Source: Bacteroidetes bacterium QH_10_64_37 (GTDB taxonomy: Bacteria > Bacteroidota > Rhodothermia > Rhodothermales > Salinibacteraceae). Taken from it: a DNA stretch of 12,379 nt. The stretch is from the NCBI GenBank assembly GCA_003023105.1, contig PXSZ01000045.1, positions 1-12,379 on the forward strand, in the 5' to 3' direction. The notes below the pieces were generated by a model. That model was not told the origin of the DNA, made no database searches, and saw only the letters and a program-made list of their open reading frames with translations. The translations under genes were made by a program, and so were the position numbers. This document shows positions 1 through 5,952 of this stretch, in pieces; within the stretch, counting starts at the first letter, position 1, and each line of letters begins with the position of its first letter.

Positions 1-2
1 AC

Positions 3-665
3 ACGATCTACCACGACGAGCAGGTGGAGCGCGGGGACACCATTTCTCTTGGTTCGACGCTGCCTGACGACGCAGCAACGGTGTACTGGGGGGTGCGGGC
101 AGAGACGGAAGCGGGAGACGGGTCCGTCTGGAGCGAGCCGGCCCACTTTGCCGCTTCCTCGGTGGAGCCGGAGGGGGAGGAGGGAACCGTTCGCCTCGAC
201 GCACCACCGACGCCGATCCATCCGGAGACGACCCGAGAGGCGCCGGTCGACGTCAGCGCGGTCCCGTTCTCCTGGGAAGGCGTTCCGGATGCCTCGGGCT
301 ACCGGTTTCAGGTGGCCTCAGCCGAGGATTTCGACGATCCGGTCGTCGATCTTACCGTCGACCGGACCACCTCGATCACGCTCCACGACGTGCTTTCCGC
401 AGGGGATAGGTCGTTCTACTGGCGCGTCCGGCCGCTCTTTCGCGCGGAGAGCACCGGTCCGTGGAGCCATCCTGTTTCGTTCACTGTCGCTCCTCCGGCG
501 GAGGACGAGGACCTTGCGCCCGAGACGGCCGATCCGCAGGCGTCGGCACAGGCCGCCGGACCCGTTGAACGTGCTCGCACGAGCCGGGCGCTTTCGGTGA
601 CGGTGTCCCTGCTCGCTGTCCTGAGCTTCATCGCCACCCTCCTGCTCATCATTCTATTTAGCTGA
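3..665 (+). CDS. FnIII-like repeat protein with C-terminal membrane anchor (5' partial)
   Basis: The reading frame is open from the left edge, so the true start lies outside the window; the GTG at 24 is just an internal codon. The visible part is 220 residues. It holds the end of one and all of a second beta-sandwich repeat of fibronectin type III style: VYWGVRAET followed by WSEPAHF, then FYWRVRPLF followed by GPWSHPVSF, each the typical last strands of such a domain. After an acidic, Ala/Pro-rich linker comes one hydrophobic segment of about 23 residues at the very end (roughly 197-219), with only Ser after it and RTSR just before it. That layout suggests a tail-anchored or C-terminally anchored protein with its repeats on one side of the membrane. 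Its function is not known. The ldh start is 51 bp downstream, so co-transcription is possible. Confidence 0.75.
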   Translation, partial: TIYHDEQVERGDTISLGSTLPDDAATVYWGVRAETEAGDGSVWSEPAHFAASSVEPEGEEGTVRLDAPPTPIHPETTREAPVDVSAVPFSWEGVPDASGYRFQVASAEDFDDPVVDLTVDRTTSITLHDVLSAGDRSFYWRVRPLFRAESTGPWSHPVSFTVAPPAEDEDLAPETADPQASAQAAGPVERARTSRALSVTVSLLAVLSFIATLLLIILFS

Positions 666-695
666 GCAGACGCGTGTCCCCGATTCACCTCCCAC

Positions 696-709
696 AACTC
701 CTGACTCAT
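696..709 (+). repeat. Two heptamers of the ACTCAT type in front of ldh
   Basis: AACTCCT and GACTCAT follow each other directly. The 12-mer AACTCCTGACTC differs by one base from the 12-mer repeated three times at 3597-3636. The pair ends 7 bases before the ATG of ldh, in the place where a ribosome binding site would be expected. It may be a short relic or seed of the longer array. Confidence 0.45.
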
Positions 710-716
710 CATTCCA

Positions 717-1667
717 ATGATCCAACGACGCACCGTCGGCATCGTCGGCACCGGCAGCGTGGGCACCGCGGCCGCCTACGCCATGTTCAACCAGGGCTTG
801 GCCAGCGAAATCCTCCTCCTCGACAAGGACACCCGTCGGGCAGAGGGCGAGGCCATGGACCTCATGCACGGGCAGCAGCTGGTGGGCCGCATCACGTGCC
901 GGGCGGTCGACTATCCGGTCCTGAGCAATGCGCAAATCATTGTCCTCTCGGCGGGGGCCAGCCAGACATCGTCCGATGAGACCCGGCTCGACCTCCTCCA
1001 GCGGAACGCGGAGATCTTCCGCGAGATCATCATTCAACTCGACAAGCACGCCTCGAACGCCATCCTCGTGGTCGCCACGAATCCGGTAGACGTGCTTACG
1101 TACCTCTGCCAGGAGCTGAGTGATCGCCCGAGGCGCCGCATTATCGGCACCGGCACGCTGCTGGACACGGCCCGCTTCCGGGCGCTGCTGGGGCGCCACT
1201 ACGGCGTGGATCCCCGGTCGGTGCACGCCTACGTACTGGGGGAGCACGGCGACTCGGAGGTGCCCATCTGGAGCAACGCCACGATCGGCGGACAGACCAT
1301 CTGCGAGCGGACCGTGCTGGGGAAGGAGTGGCAGGCCGACACGATGCAGTCGATTTTCGAAGAGGCGCGCGACGCGGCCTACGAAATCATCGACCGGAAG
1401 GGGCACACGGACACGGCCATCGGCGTCGTCATTGCCCGTATCGTGCGGGCCGTGCTCGAAGATCAGCAGAACGTGCTGCCGGTGAGCACCCGGCCCGAGG
1501 GGGCGTACGGCATCGAGGGCGTGTCGCTGAGCATTCCCTGTGTGGTGGGGCTCGAAGGGGTGGAGAAGCGCGTGGACCCCGAATTGAGTGGCGAAGAGCA
1601 GGAGGCCCTCCGGGCGTCCGCCGAGGCCCTTCGCGAGAGCCGCCGCGGCCTGCAAATCGACTCGTAG
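717..1667 (+). CDS. ldh: L-lactate dehydrogenase
   Basis: This 316-residue protein is a member of the LDH/MDH family, which reversibly reduces pyruvate to L-lactate with NADH in the cytoplasm. The Rossmann glycine motif GTGSVG is at 11-16, the NAD-contacting aspartate is in LLLDKD (33-38), ATNPVDVLTY spans 120-129, and the catalytic relay is D150, R153 and H177 (in GEHGDSE). The residue that separates LDH from MDH (position 102 in LDH numbering) is Gln here, Q83 in GASQ, whereas MDH has Arg; R90 matches the mobile-loop Arg109. This supports lactate over malate as substrate. The loop between Q83 and R90 seems one residue longer than in typical bacterial LDH and lacks the usual Pro-Gly. Length is normal for the family. 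ATG 717 places the glycine motif at the usual distance from the N-terminus. No Shine-Dalgarno sequence is visible. Confidence 0.9.
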   Translation: MIQRRTVGIVGTGSVGTAAAYAMFNQGLASEILLLDKDTRRAEGEAMDLMHGQQLVGRITCRAVDYPVLSNAQIIVLSAGASQTSSDETRLDLLQRNAEIFREIIIQLDKHASNAILVVATNPVDVLTYLCQELSDRPRRRIIGTGTLLDTARFRALLGRHYGVDPRSVHAYVLGEHGDSEVPIWSNATIGGQTICERTVLGKEWQADTMQSIFEEARDAAYEIIDRKGHTDTAIGVVIARIVRAVLEDQQNVLPVSTRPEGAYGIEGVSLSIPCVVGLEGVEKRVDPELSGEEQEALRASAEALRESRRGLQIDS

Positions 1668-1826
1668 CGTCTCCTGGACTCACCGGAAACCTCCTCACTG
1701 GGCTTCGGTCCTTCTTCACACTCGAAACAATTCCTGGAACCCGTCCGGGCCGGAGGAACGCGCCGTGGCTCTTCTTTGTGGCACTTCCCTGTCCTAGCAG
1801 GCTTTGCACACAACTTCCCTCATCCC

Positions 1827-2189
1827 ATGACTGCAAATGCCGCTGCATCGAACGTAAGCGTGTCCGAGGTGGTGGAGCGCCTCGACCAATTTGCATATTG
1901 GATGGACAACGGCATCTCCATTCCCGGCCTCAACGCCCGAATTGGCCTCGATCCGATCATCGGCCTCGTGCCGGTATGGGGGGACGCCCTTGGGGCGATC
2001 ATCTCCTGCTACATCCCCTACCAGGCGTACCGCGCCGGGGCCCCCTCGTCGCTCATCTTTACGATGCTCACCATCATCCTCGTAGAGGCAATCGTGGGGA
2101 GTATACCCGTGGTGGGAGACCTCGTCGACGCCGTGATAAAATCGAACCAGGTGAACGTGCGAATGCTGAAGGACCATCTCGGCGTCTAA
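1827..2189 (+). CDS. DUF4112 small membrane protein
   Basis: This 120-residue protein matches the DUF4112 family, whose function is unknown. The family signature is two related half-motifs, and both are seen here: IPGLNARIGLDPIIGLVPVWGD around residues 31-52 and VGSIPVVGDLVDAVIKSN around 91-108, each ending in an (I/V)P-x-x-GD turn. Two hydrophobic segments, at about 54-68 and 76-92, point to an inner-membrane protein. The ATG at 1827 was chosen because it opens a typical N-terminus (MTANAAASN). The frame runs upstream to a TTG at 1776, but that extension does not look like the family. No Shine-Dalgarno is present. The 159 bp between ldh and this gene hold no clear signal. The gene ends facing ispG. 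Confidence 0.85.
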   Translation: MTANAAASNVSVSEVVERLDQFAYWMDNGISIPGLNARIGLDPIIGLVPVWGDALGAIISCYIPYQAYRAGAPSSLIFTMLTIILVEAIVGSIPVVGDLVDAVIKSNQVNVRMLKDHLGV

Positions 2190-2214
2190 CACCGCATCCG
2201 AGATTCCAGGGGGG

Positions 2215-2237
2215 CGGTGGCGGTGTCCGGTCCACCG
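2215..2237. terminator. Bulged GC hairpin between convergent genes
   Basis: CGGTGG plus CGG (2215-2223) pairs with CCG (2227-2229) and CCACCG (2232-2237), giving nine GC-rich base pairs with a TGT loop and a GT bulge on the 3' arm. It lies between the stop codons of the DUF4112 gene and ispG, where a two-way terminator would be expected. There is no run of T after it on either strand, so intrinsic termination is inferred, not shown. Confidence 0.4.
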
Positions 2238-2248
2238 TCGAAGACGAT

Positions 2249-3418
2249 TTAGGAGGTGGGCAGGTCCGGCTTCGTCACGCTCGTCGTCTCCGCAGCGCCG
2301 GTCTCTTCATCATCAGCTGGGGCGCCGTCCCCCGCAGCGCCCGACGCCTCGTCTTCGTCCCAGTTCTCGATGGCGTCGAGCACCGTGTCCACGATTTCGT
2401 CCTCGGGGATCGTGTCCACCACCTCGCCGTGCTTGAAGAAGTGCGCGCGGCCCCGGCCCAGCGAGACCCCGAGGTCGGCCCCTTCGGCCTCCCCCGGCCC
2501 GTTCACGGCACAGCCCATGAGGGCCACGTCGAGGTTCTTGTCGAAGTCCTGCTCGGCCACGGCCTCCTCCACCTTCTCGACGACGGTGAAGAGGTCGCCC
2601 ACGAGCCGGCCGCACGTGGGACACGCAATGATGTTGACGCCGGGCCGTCCAATGCCCAGCGACTTGAGAATCCGATGGCCCACCTTCACCTCCTCCACCG
2701 GGTCCGCCGCCAATGAGACGCGAATCGTGTCGCCGATGCCGTCGGCCAAAAGCCCCCCGATGCCGATGGAGCTCTTGACCGTCCCGGTGTCGAGAGTGCC
2801 GCTCTCGGTAACCCCCAGGTGCAGCGGATAGTCCGTCTCCTCGGCCACCTTGCGGTAGGCCTGAATCATCATGTAGGGGTCGGAATGCTTCACCGAAATG
2901 ACGATGGCCTCGAAGTCGTTGCGAGCGCACACCTCCACGTGGCGCATGGCGCTCTCGTAGAGGGCCTCCGGCTTGGGATAGCCGTGCTTCTCGAGGATGT
3001 CCTCTTCGAGAGAGCCGGAGTTGACACCGATGCGGATGGGGACGCCGGCCTCCTTCGCCGCCTCCAGCACCTCGCGCTCCCACTCGCGCTTCCCGATGTT
3101 GCCGGGATTGATGCGCACCTTGTCGATGCCCGCTTCGATGGCCTTGAGGGCGTACTGGTAGTTGAAGTGGATGTCGGCCACGACGGGGACGGGCGCGCCC
3201 TGCACAATGTCGTCGAGGGCGTCGGCGTCTTCAGGGCGGGGCACAGCCACGCGCACAATGTCGGCCCCCACGTCGGCGACGCGCTCGATCTCTTCGAGGG
3301 TCGTCTCCACCTCGTGCGTCTTCGAGACGGTCATCGTCTGTACCGAAACCGGAGCCCCACCCCCAATCTGCACGTCGCCAACCTGAACGGGGCGGGACGA
3401 ACGGCGAGGTCGTTCCAT
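2249..3418 (-). CDS. ispG: 4-hydroxy-3-methylbut-2-enyl diphosphate synthase (IspG/GcpE)
   Basis: IspG converts methylerythritol cyclodiphosphate to HMBPP, the penultimate step of the MEP isoprenoid pathway, using a [4Fe-4S] cluster. The 389-residue protein starts with a TIM-barrel half (VGGAPVSVQTMT-like opening at about 18-30, ADIHFNYQYAL at 81-91, KVRINPGNIG at 100-109, GVNSGSLEEDIL at 131-142, VKHSD at 176-180, LGVTESGT at 201-208). A C-terminal ferredoxin-reductase-like domain follows, with cluster ligands C266 and C269 (ACPTCGR) and C303 (GCAVNGPGE) and the fourth ligand Glu310. The last 37 residues are an acidic, Ala/Asp/Glu-rich tail not needed for the family, as often seen in halophiles. 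It is the short bacterial form with no large insert between the two domains. ATG 3418 gives a normal N-terminus; no Shine-Dalgarno precedes it. Confidence 0.96.
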   Translation of the reverse strand: MERPRRSSRPVQVGDVQIGGGAPVSVQTMTVSKTHEVETTLEEIERVADVGADIVRVAVPRPEDADALDDIVQGAPVPVVADIHFNYQYALKAIEAGIDKVRINPGNIGKREWEREVLEAAKEAGVPIRIGVNSGSLEEDILEKHGYPKPEALYESAMRHVEVCARNDFEAIVISVKHSDPYMMIQAYRKVAEETDYPLHLGVTESGTLDTGTVKSSIGIGGLLADGIGDTIRVSLAADPVEEVKVGHRILKSLGIGRPGVNIIACPTCGRLVGDLFTVVEKVEEAVAEQDFDKNLDVALMGCAVNGPGEAEGADLGVSLGRGRAHFFKHGEVVDTIPEDEIVDTVLDAIENWDEDEASGAAGDGAPADDEETGAAETTSVTKPDLPTS

Positions 3419-3484
3419 GGGGCGAAGCGAAATTGATGAGGAAGCGTGTGTAGGAGTCGGAGTGTACTGCTCTTTGCGAAGTTC

Positions 3485-3554
3485 GTATCGCGTATTTCGT
3501 ATTGCGTATTTCGTATTTCGAACATCTTACGCAATACGCATTACGCAATACGAA
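3485..3554. repeat. Head-to-head heptamer arrays upstream of ispG
   Basis: Five 7-bp units run from 3485 to 3519 (GTATCGC, GTATTTC, GTATTGC, GTATTTC, GTATTTC). After a 7-bp gap, four units of the opposite orientation run from 3527 to 3554 (TTACGCA, ATACGCA, TTACGCA, ATACGAA). The two arms therefore form an inverted repeat; the best match is a perfect 14 bp, 3495-3508 with 3542-3555. The patch is AT-rich compared with the genes around it. It lies in the 209 bp between the ispG start and the end of the rhomboid gene, so it could affect the ispG promoter. Confidence 0.8.
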
Positions 3555-3596
3555 AAATGGATTACGAGCTCCCCCCTATCCCAGCAACTTGCCCCC

Positions 3597-3638
3597 AACT
3601 CATGACTCACAACTCATGACTCGTAACTCATGACTCAT
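3597..3638. repeat. Six-unit heptamer array overlapping a rhomboid stop codon
   Basis: Six adjacent 7-bp units alternate between AACTCAT and GACTCAC/GACTCGT/GACTCAT. Seen at period 14, the 12-mer AACTCATGACTC occurs three times without error, separated by AC and GT. The last units contain the stop codon and the last two codons (Glu-Ser) of the - strand rhomboid gene. One near-identical 12-mer occurs at 696-707. Confidence 0.85.
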
Positions 3639-4551
3639 CAGCCGACTGACTCGCCTCGTAGAGAGTCCGCTTCTCCTCGTCGCTGAGCGACTCGTAGCCG
3701 TTCTCGCTGATCTTATCGAGGATGCGGTCCACCTCTTCGGTGTGGTTGGACGACTGGCTCGGGGCCCCATCCGACCCGCGGGGTCGCTGTGTTGGAGACG
3801 GGTCGGTCGAGTTCGTGGTCCGAAACCAGCCCTTGATGCGAGTAAGCAGCCCCGGCGACGACCGCCGGGACGAGCCGCCGCCAAACAGCGAGCCGGCGCC
3901 CGAAAACACGCCCAGTTCCCCCTGTTGGCTCTTCGCATAGAGGAACCCGGTGAGCGCCCCGCCCCAGTGGGCCGCCACGGCCGTGTTGCCGCCCGGCGAC
4001 AACGCCATGAGCGCATCGATGACGAGAAACCCGACCACCACCCACAGCAGCGGCACGATCCCGAAGAAGAGCAGGCGAATCTGCTTGTATGGATACAGGA
4101 TCGCCACGGTCGTCAGCACCCCGAGCACCGAGGCGGAGGCCCCCAGCACCGGAATGCTTTGTCCGCCAACCCTGCCCCCCGCGATGCTGGGCGCCCACGG
4201 GCTGAGCATCAAACAAATGAGCGCCCCCCCGACCGCTGTCGTCAGGTACACGGTCCAGAACTGCTCGGATCCATGCATGCGCTCGAACTCCCGCCCCACC
4301 CAGAAGAGCAGTAGCATGTTGACCCCGATGTGGAGCAGCCCGGCGTGCATGAAGCTGTACGTTACGAGCTGCCAGGGCTCCAGCAGAATGTCCGGAAAGA
4401 CCGGGTGCAGGGCAAAGTGGGCCTGGATAAACTGAAGCCCAGGGCGCCACAGGTTCAGGAGCTGCATGGCGACCCACACCACCACGTTGATCGTGATGAT
4501 GGTGCGCAGCGCCGCCGGCTGCTGGTAGTACCACCTTTTGAAATCGTTCAC
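3628..4551 (-). CDS. Rhomboid family intramembrane serine protease, GASA variant
   Basis: The 307-residue protein has the six-helix rhomboid core (about residues 16-206) that cuts transmembrane substrates in the inner membrane. H74 and N78 lie in LHIGVNM, the usual HxxxN motif. The catalytic serine is S139 and the catalytic histidine is H195 in AHWGGALTG. The serine motif reads GASA instead of the nearly universal GxSG: the Gly after the serine is Ala140 (codon GCC). A low-complexity linker rich in Gly/Ser/Pro follows, then a C-terminal helical motif (about 272-301, EEVDRILDKISENGYESLS and DEEKRTL), which I recognise as the short DUF6576-type tail of Bacteroidetes rhomboids. The second rhomboid gene lies upstream on the same strand, about 500 bp away. 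A MITE sits 45 bp in front of the ATG. Confidence 0.9.
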   Translation of the reverse strand: MNDFKRWYYQQPAALRTIITINVVVWVAMQLLNLWRPGLQFIQAHFALHPVFPDILLEPWQLVTYSFMHAGLLHIGVNMLLLFWVGREFERMHGSEQFWTVYLTTAVGGALICLMLSPWAPSIAGGRVGGQSIPVLGASASVLGVLTTVAILYPYKQIRLLFFGIVPLLWVVVGFLVIDALMALSPGGNTAVAAHWGGALTGFLYAKSQQGELGVFSGAGSLFGGGSSRRSSPGLLTRIKGWFRTTNSTDPSPTQRPRGSDGAPSQSSNHTEEVDRILDKISENGYESLSDEEKRTLYEASQSADES

Positions 4552-4596
4552 GGCCGTTTGCTGGGCTGTGAGTCCCCGTCAGAAAAGCGTATGTGA

Positions 4597-4814
4597 GAGC
4601 CTGTATTCAAACAGAACGGGAAGAGGGCAGGAGCACTTCTTTCCGCTCAGGGCGCTGCCAATGGCCCTGCCCGCCGTCTTCGGCGTTCCGCACTCTAAAA
4701 GCACTCGCTCCGCAGCGCTGCATCGACGATGCGTCGCATCGCCTGCGTCGCGCGCCTTGGAGACGACGCGCCGTACTCATTTTCGCCTGACGTTCTTCGA
4801 TTGAATACAGGCTC
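4597..4814. mobile_element. 218-bp MITE, IS5-family (IS1031-like) ends
   Basis: The 14-bp ends are perfect inverted copies: GAGCCTGTATTCAA at 4597-4610 and its complement TTGAATACAGGCTC at 4801-4814. Both are flanked directly by TGA (4594-4596 and 4815-4817), a 3-bp target duplication of the TNA form. A GAGCCTG start with a TNA duplication is what is known for the IS1031 group of the IS5 family. The interior is too short for a transposase and its open frames match nothing I know. It contains small foldbacks, for example 4625-4631 with 4666-4672 and CGATGC/GCATCG at 4727-4741. I infer a non-autonomous element moved by a full-length IS elsewhere in the genome. It sits just upstream of a rhomboid start and so may have displaced or supplied its promoter. 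Confidence 0.8.
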
Positions 4815-4817
4815 TGA

Positions 4818-4971
4818 GCCGCCGACGCCCCCATTCCGTCGATCCGCCAGCGAGCATTGGATTGTACCGCGCAATCGAGGCAAGGTTTGCTGGGAGGGCA
4901 GTGCTCAATGATGTTCTTTCATCTGCTGAGTCGTCGAGTCGATGCCTGAGGACTCGGCTTCGTCGAGAGAC
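4818..4971. other. Non-coding stretch between the MITE and the heptamer array
   Basis: This is part of the roughly 500-bp non-coding interval between the two rhomboid genes. Apart from a weak six-pair foldback (CGAGTC at 4935-4940 with GACTCG at 4951-4956, no T-run), I see no gene, RNA or promoter in it. It may hold what is left of the original spacer and promoter of the downstream rhomboid gene. Confidence 0.4.
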
Positions 4972-5044
4972 GTATTGCGTAGTGCGTATTGCATAATTCG
5001 AGCGGATGGCCAAACAAATACGCAGTACGAAATAAGCAATACGC
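4972..5044. repeat. Head-to-head heptamer arrays after the second rhomboid gene
   Basis: Units GTATTGC, GTAGTGC, GTATTGC and ATAATTC (4972-4999) are followed by a 17-bp spacer and opposite-strand units AATACGC, AGTACGA, AATAAGC and AATACGC (5017-5044). The arms can pair, for example GCGTATTGC at 4984-4992 with GCAATACGC at 5036-5044. The same unit types occur upstream of ispG at 3485-3554. The right arm ends 5 bases before the stop codon of the - strand rhomboid gene, so its transcript would end in this foldback. Confidence 0.8.
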
Positions 5045-5049
5045 AACGA

Positions 5050-5793
5050 CTACCACCGCATCACCCGATCCGGCTGTACCGGAAGCTTGCCCCGCCAGTA
5101 CTGGATGAGCAGAAATCCCACCACCATGCCGCCGAGGTGCGCAAAGTTGGCCACACCCCCCTGCGTACCGGTGACCGCCGAGTAGAGCTCCAGGGCCCCG
5201 AATCCGACGACGAGCCACTTGGCCTTGATCGGGAACAAAAACCAGAGGTAGATCGGCTGATTTGGGAACATCATCCCGAAGGCGAGGAGAATGCCGTAGA
5301 CCCCCCCGGAGGCGCCTACTGTGGGCACGGAAACGGACATGGGGCCCGCCGAGGTCCCAATCGTCTGCGCGACCGGCACGAAGAGAAGGTGAGTAAGGGC
5401 TGCGCCGAGGACGCACACGAAATAGAAGACCACAAAGCGCTGCGATCCCCATCGGTTTTCGACCTGCACCCCAAACATCCACAGGGCAAACATATTGAAA
5501 AACAAGTGCCCAAAGCTCCCGTGCAGAAAGCTGTACGTAATCAGTTGCCAGGGCCAGAAGCCAGGGGCCTCTCCAACTTGCCCCGATACGATGAGTGCGG
5601 CCTGTTCGGGGCCTCCCGGAGGATAAAGGGCAAGGAGATTGAGAACGTGAGCCAGGGCCGAGGAATTTGCAAGCGTATTGGCCGCCACGAACTGTGCCAC
5701 AAACAACAGTCCGTTGAGAACGAGGAGGTTCTTGATCACCGGCGGCATCACGGAAAATTGCGTGGGCGGCCGGTACTGAGTGCGTCGCGGCAT
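5050..5793 (-). CDS. Rhomboid family intramembrane serine protease
   Basis: The 247-residue protein is a six-helix rhomboid protease of the inner membrane. It has all the standard motifs: H96 and N100 in GHLFFNM, catalytic S162 in GASGGVYG, and catalytic H219 in AHLGGMVVG; WR-like contacts are not obvious in the first loop. Predicted membrane segments are at about 20-40, 83-108, 117-140, 158-176, 181-204 and 212-232. A short polar N-terminus precedes the first helix and there is no extra C-terminal domain, unlike its neighbour. It is the upstream member of a rhomboid pair on the - strand, a pairing common in Bacteroidetes. It starts divergently from the LpxH-like gene, with 159 bp between them. 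The substrate cannot be told from the sequence. Confidence 0.93.
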   Translation of the reverse strand: MPRRTQYRPPTQFSVMPPVIKNLLVLNGLLFVAQFVAANTLANSSALAHVLNLLALYPPGGPEQAALIVSGQVGEAPGFWPWQLITYSFLHGSFGHLFFNMFALWMFGVQVENRWGSQRFVVFYFVCVLGAALTHLLFVPVAQTIGTSAGPMSVSVPTVGASGGVYGILLAFGMMFPNQPIYLWFLFPIKAKWLVVGFGALELYSAVTGTQGGVANFAHLGGMVVGFLLIQYWRGKLPVQPDRVMRW

Positions 5794-5952
5794 ACGATCG
5801 GAATGGGAGTTGAGAACAGTGAGGCCGCCAGTGGGCTCAAAACGACTCAGAAGCTTCGTACGACTCTCTCCGTTGACCGTTCGGGACGAGAGCGGTCGGG
5901 CGGACCTCCGTTGTCACGATCTCGGTGTCTGGTCTGCTTTCTGTTCGGTCCC

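Noticed and set aside
654..1655. 333-residue open frame on the - strand opposite ldh
   Set aside because: It mirrors a complete LDH and has no motifs of its own.
717..1667. Malate dehydrogenase as the call
   Set aside because: The specificity position is Gln (Q83), not the Arg of malate dehydrogenases, and the active-site motif is GEHGDSE, as in LDH.
1776..1826. Upstream TTG start for the DUF4112 protein
   Set aside because: The extension is unlike the family, and an ATG at 1827 gives the expected protein.
3485..3638. CRISPR array
   Set aside because: The units are only 7 bp, directly adjacent, with no unique spacers and no cas genes nearby.
4607..4834. Small - strand open frame inside the MITE, as a transposase remnant
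   Set aside because: It has no DDE-type motif or similarity that I can recognise and crosses the element's end.
4942..5952. N-terminal extension of the lpxH frame
   Set aside because: The frame is open far upstream, but it is antisense to the rhomboid gene and its repeats. The LpxH fold begins at GTG 5953.
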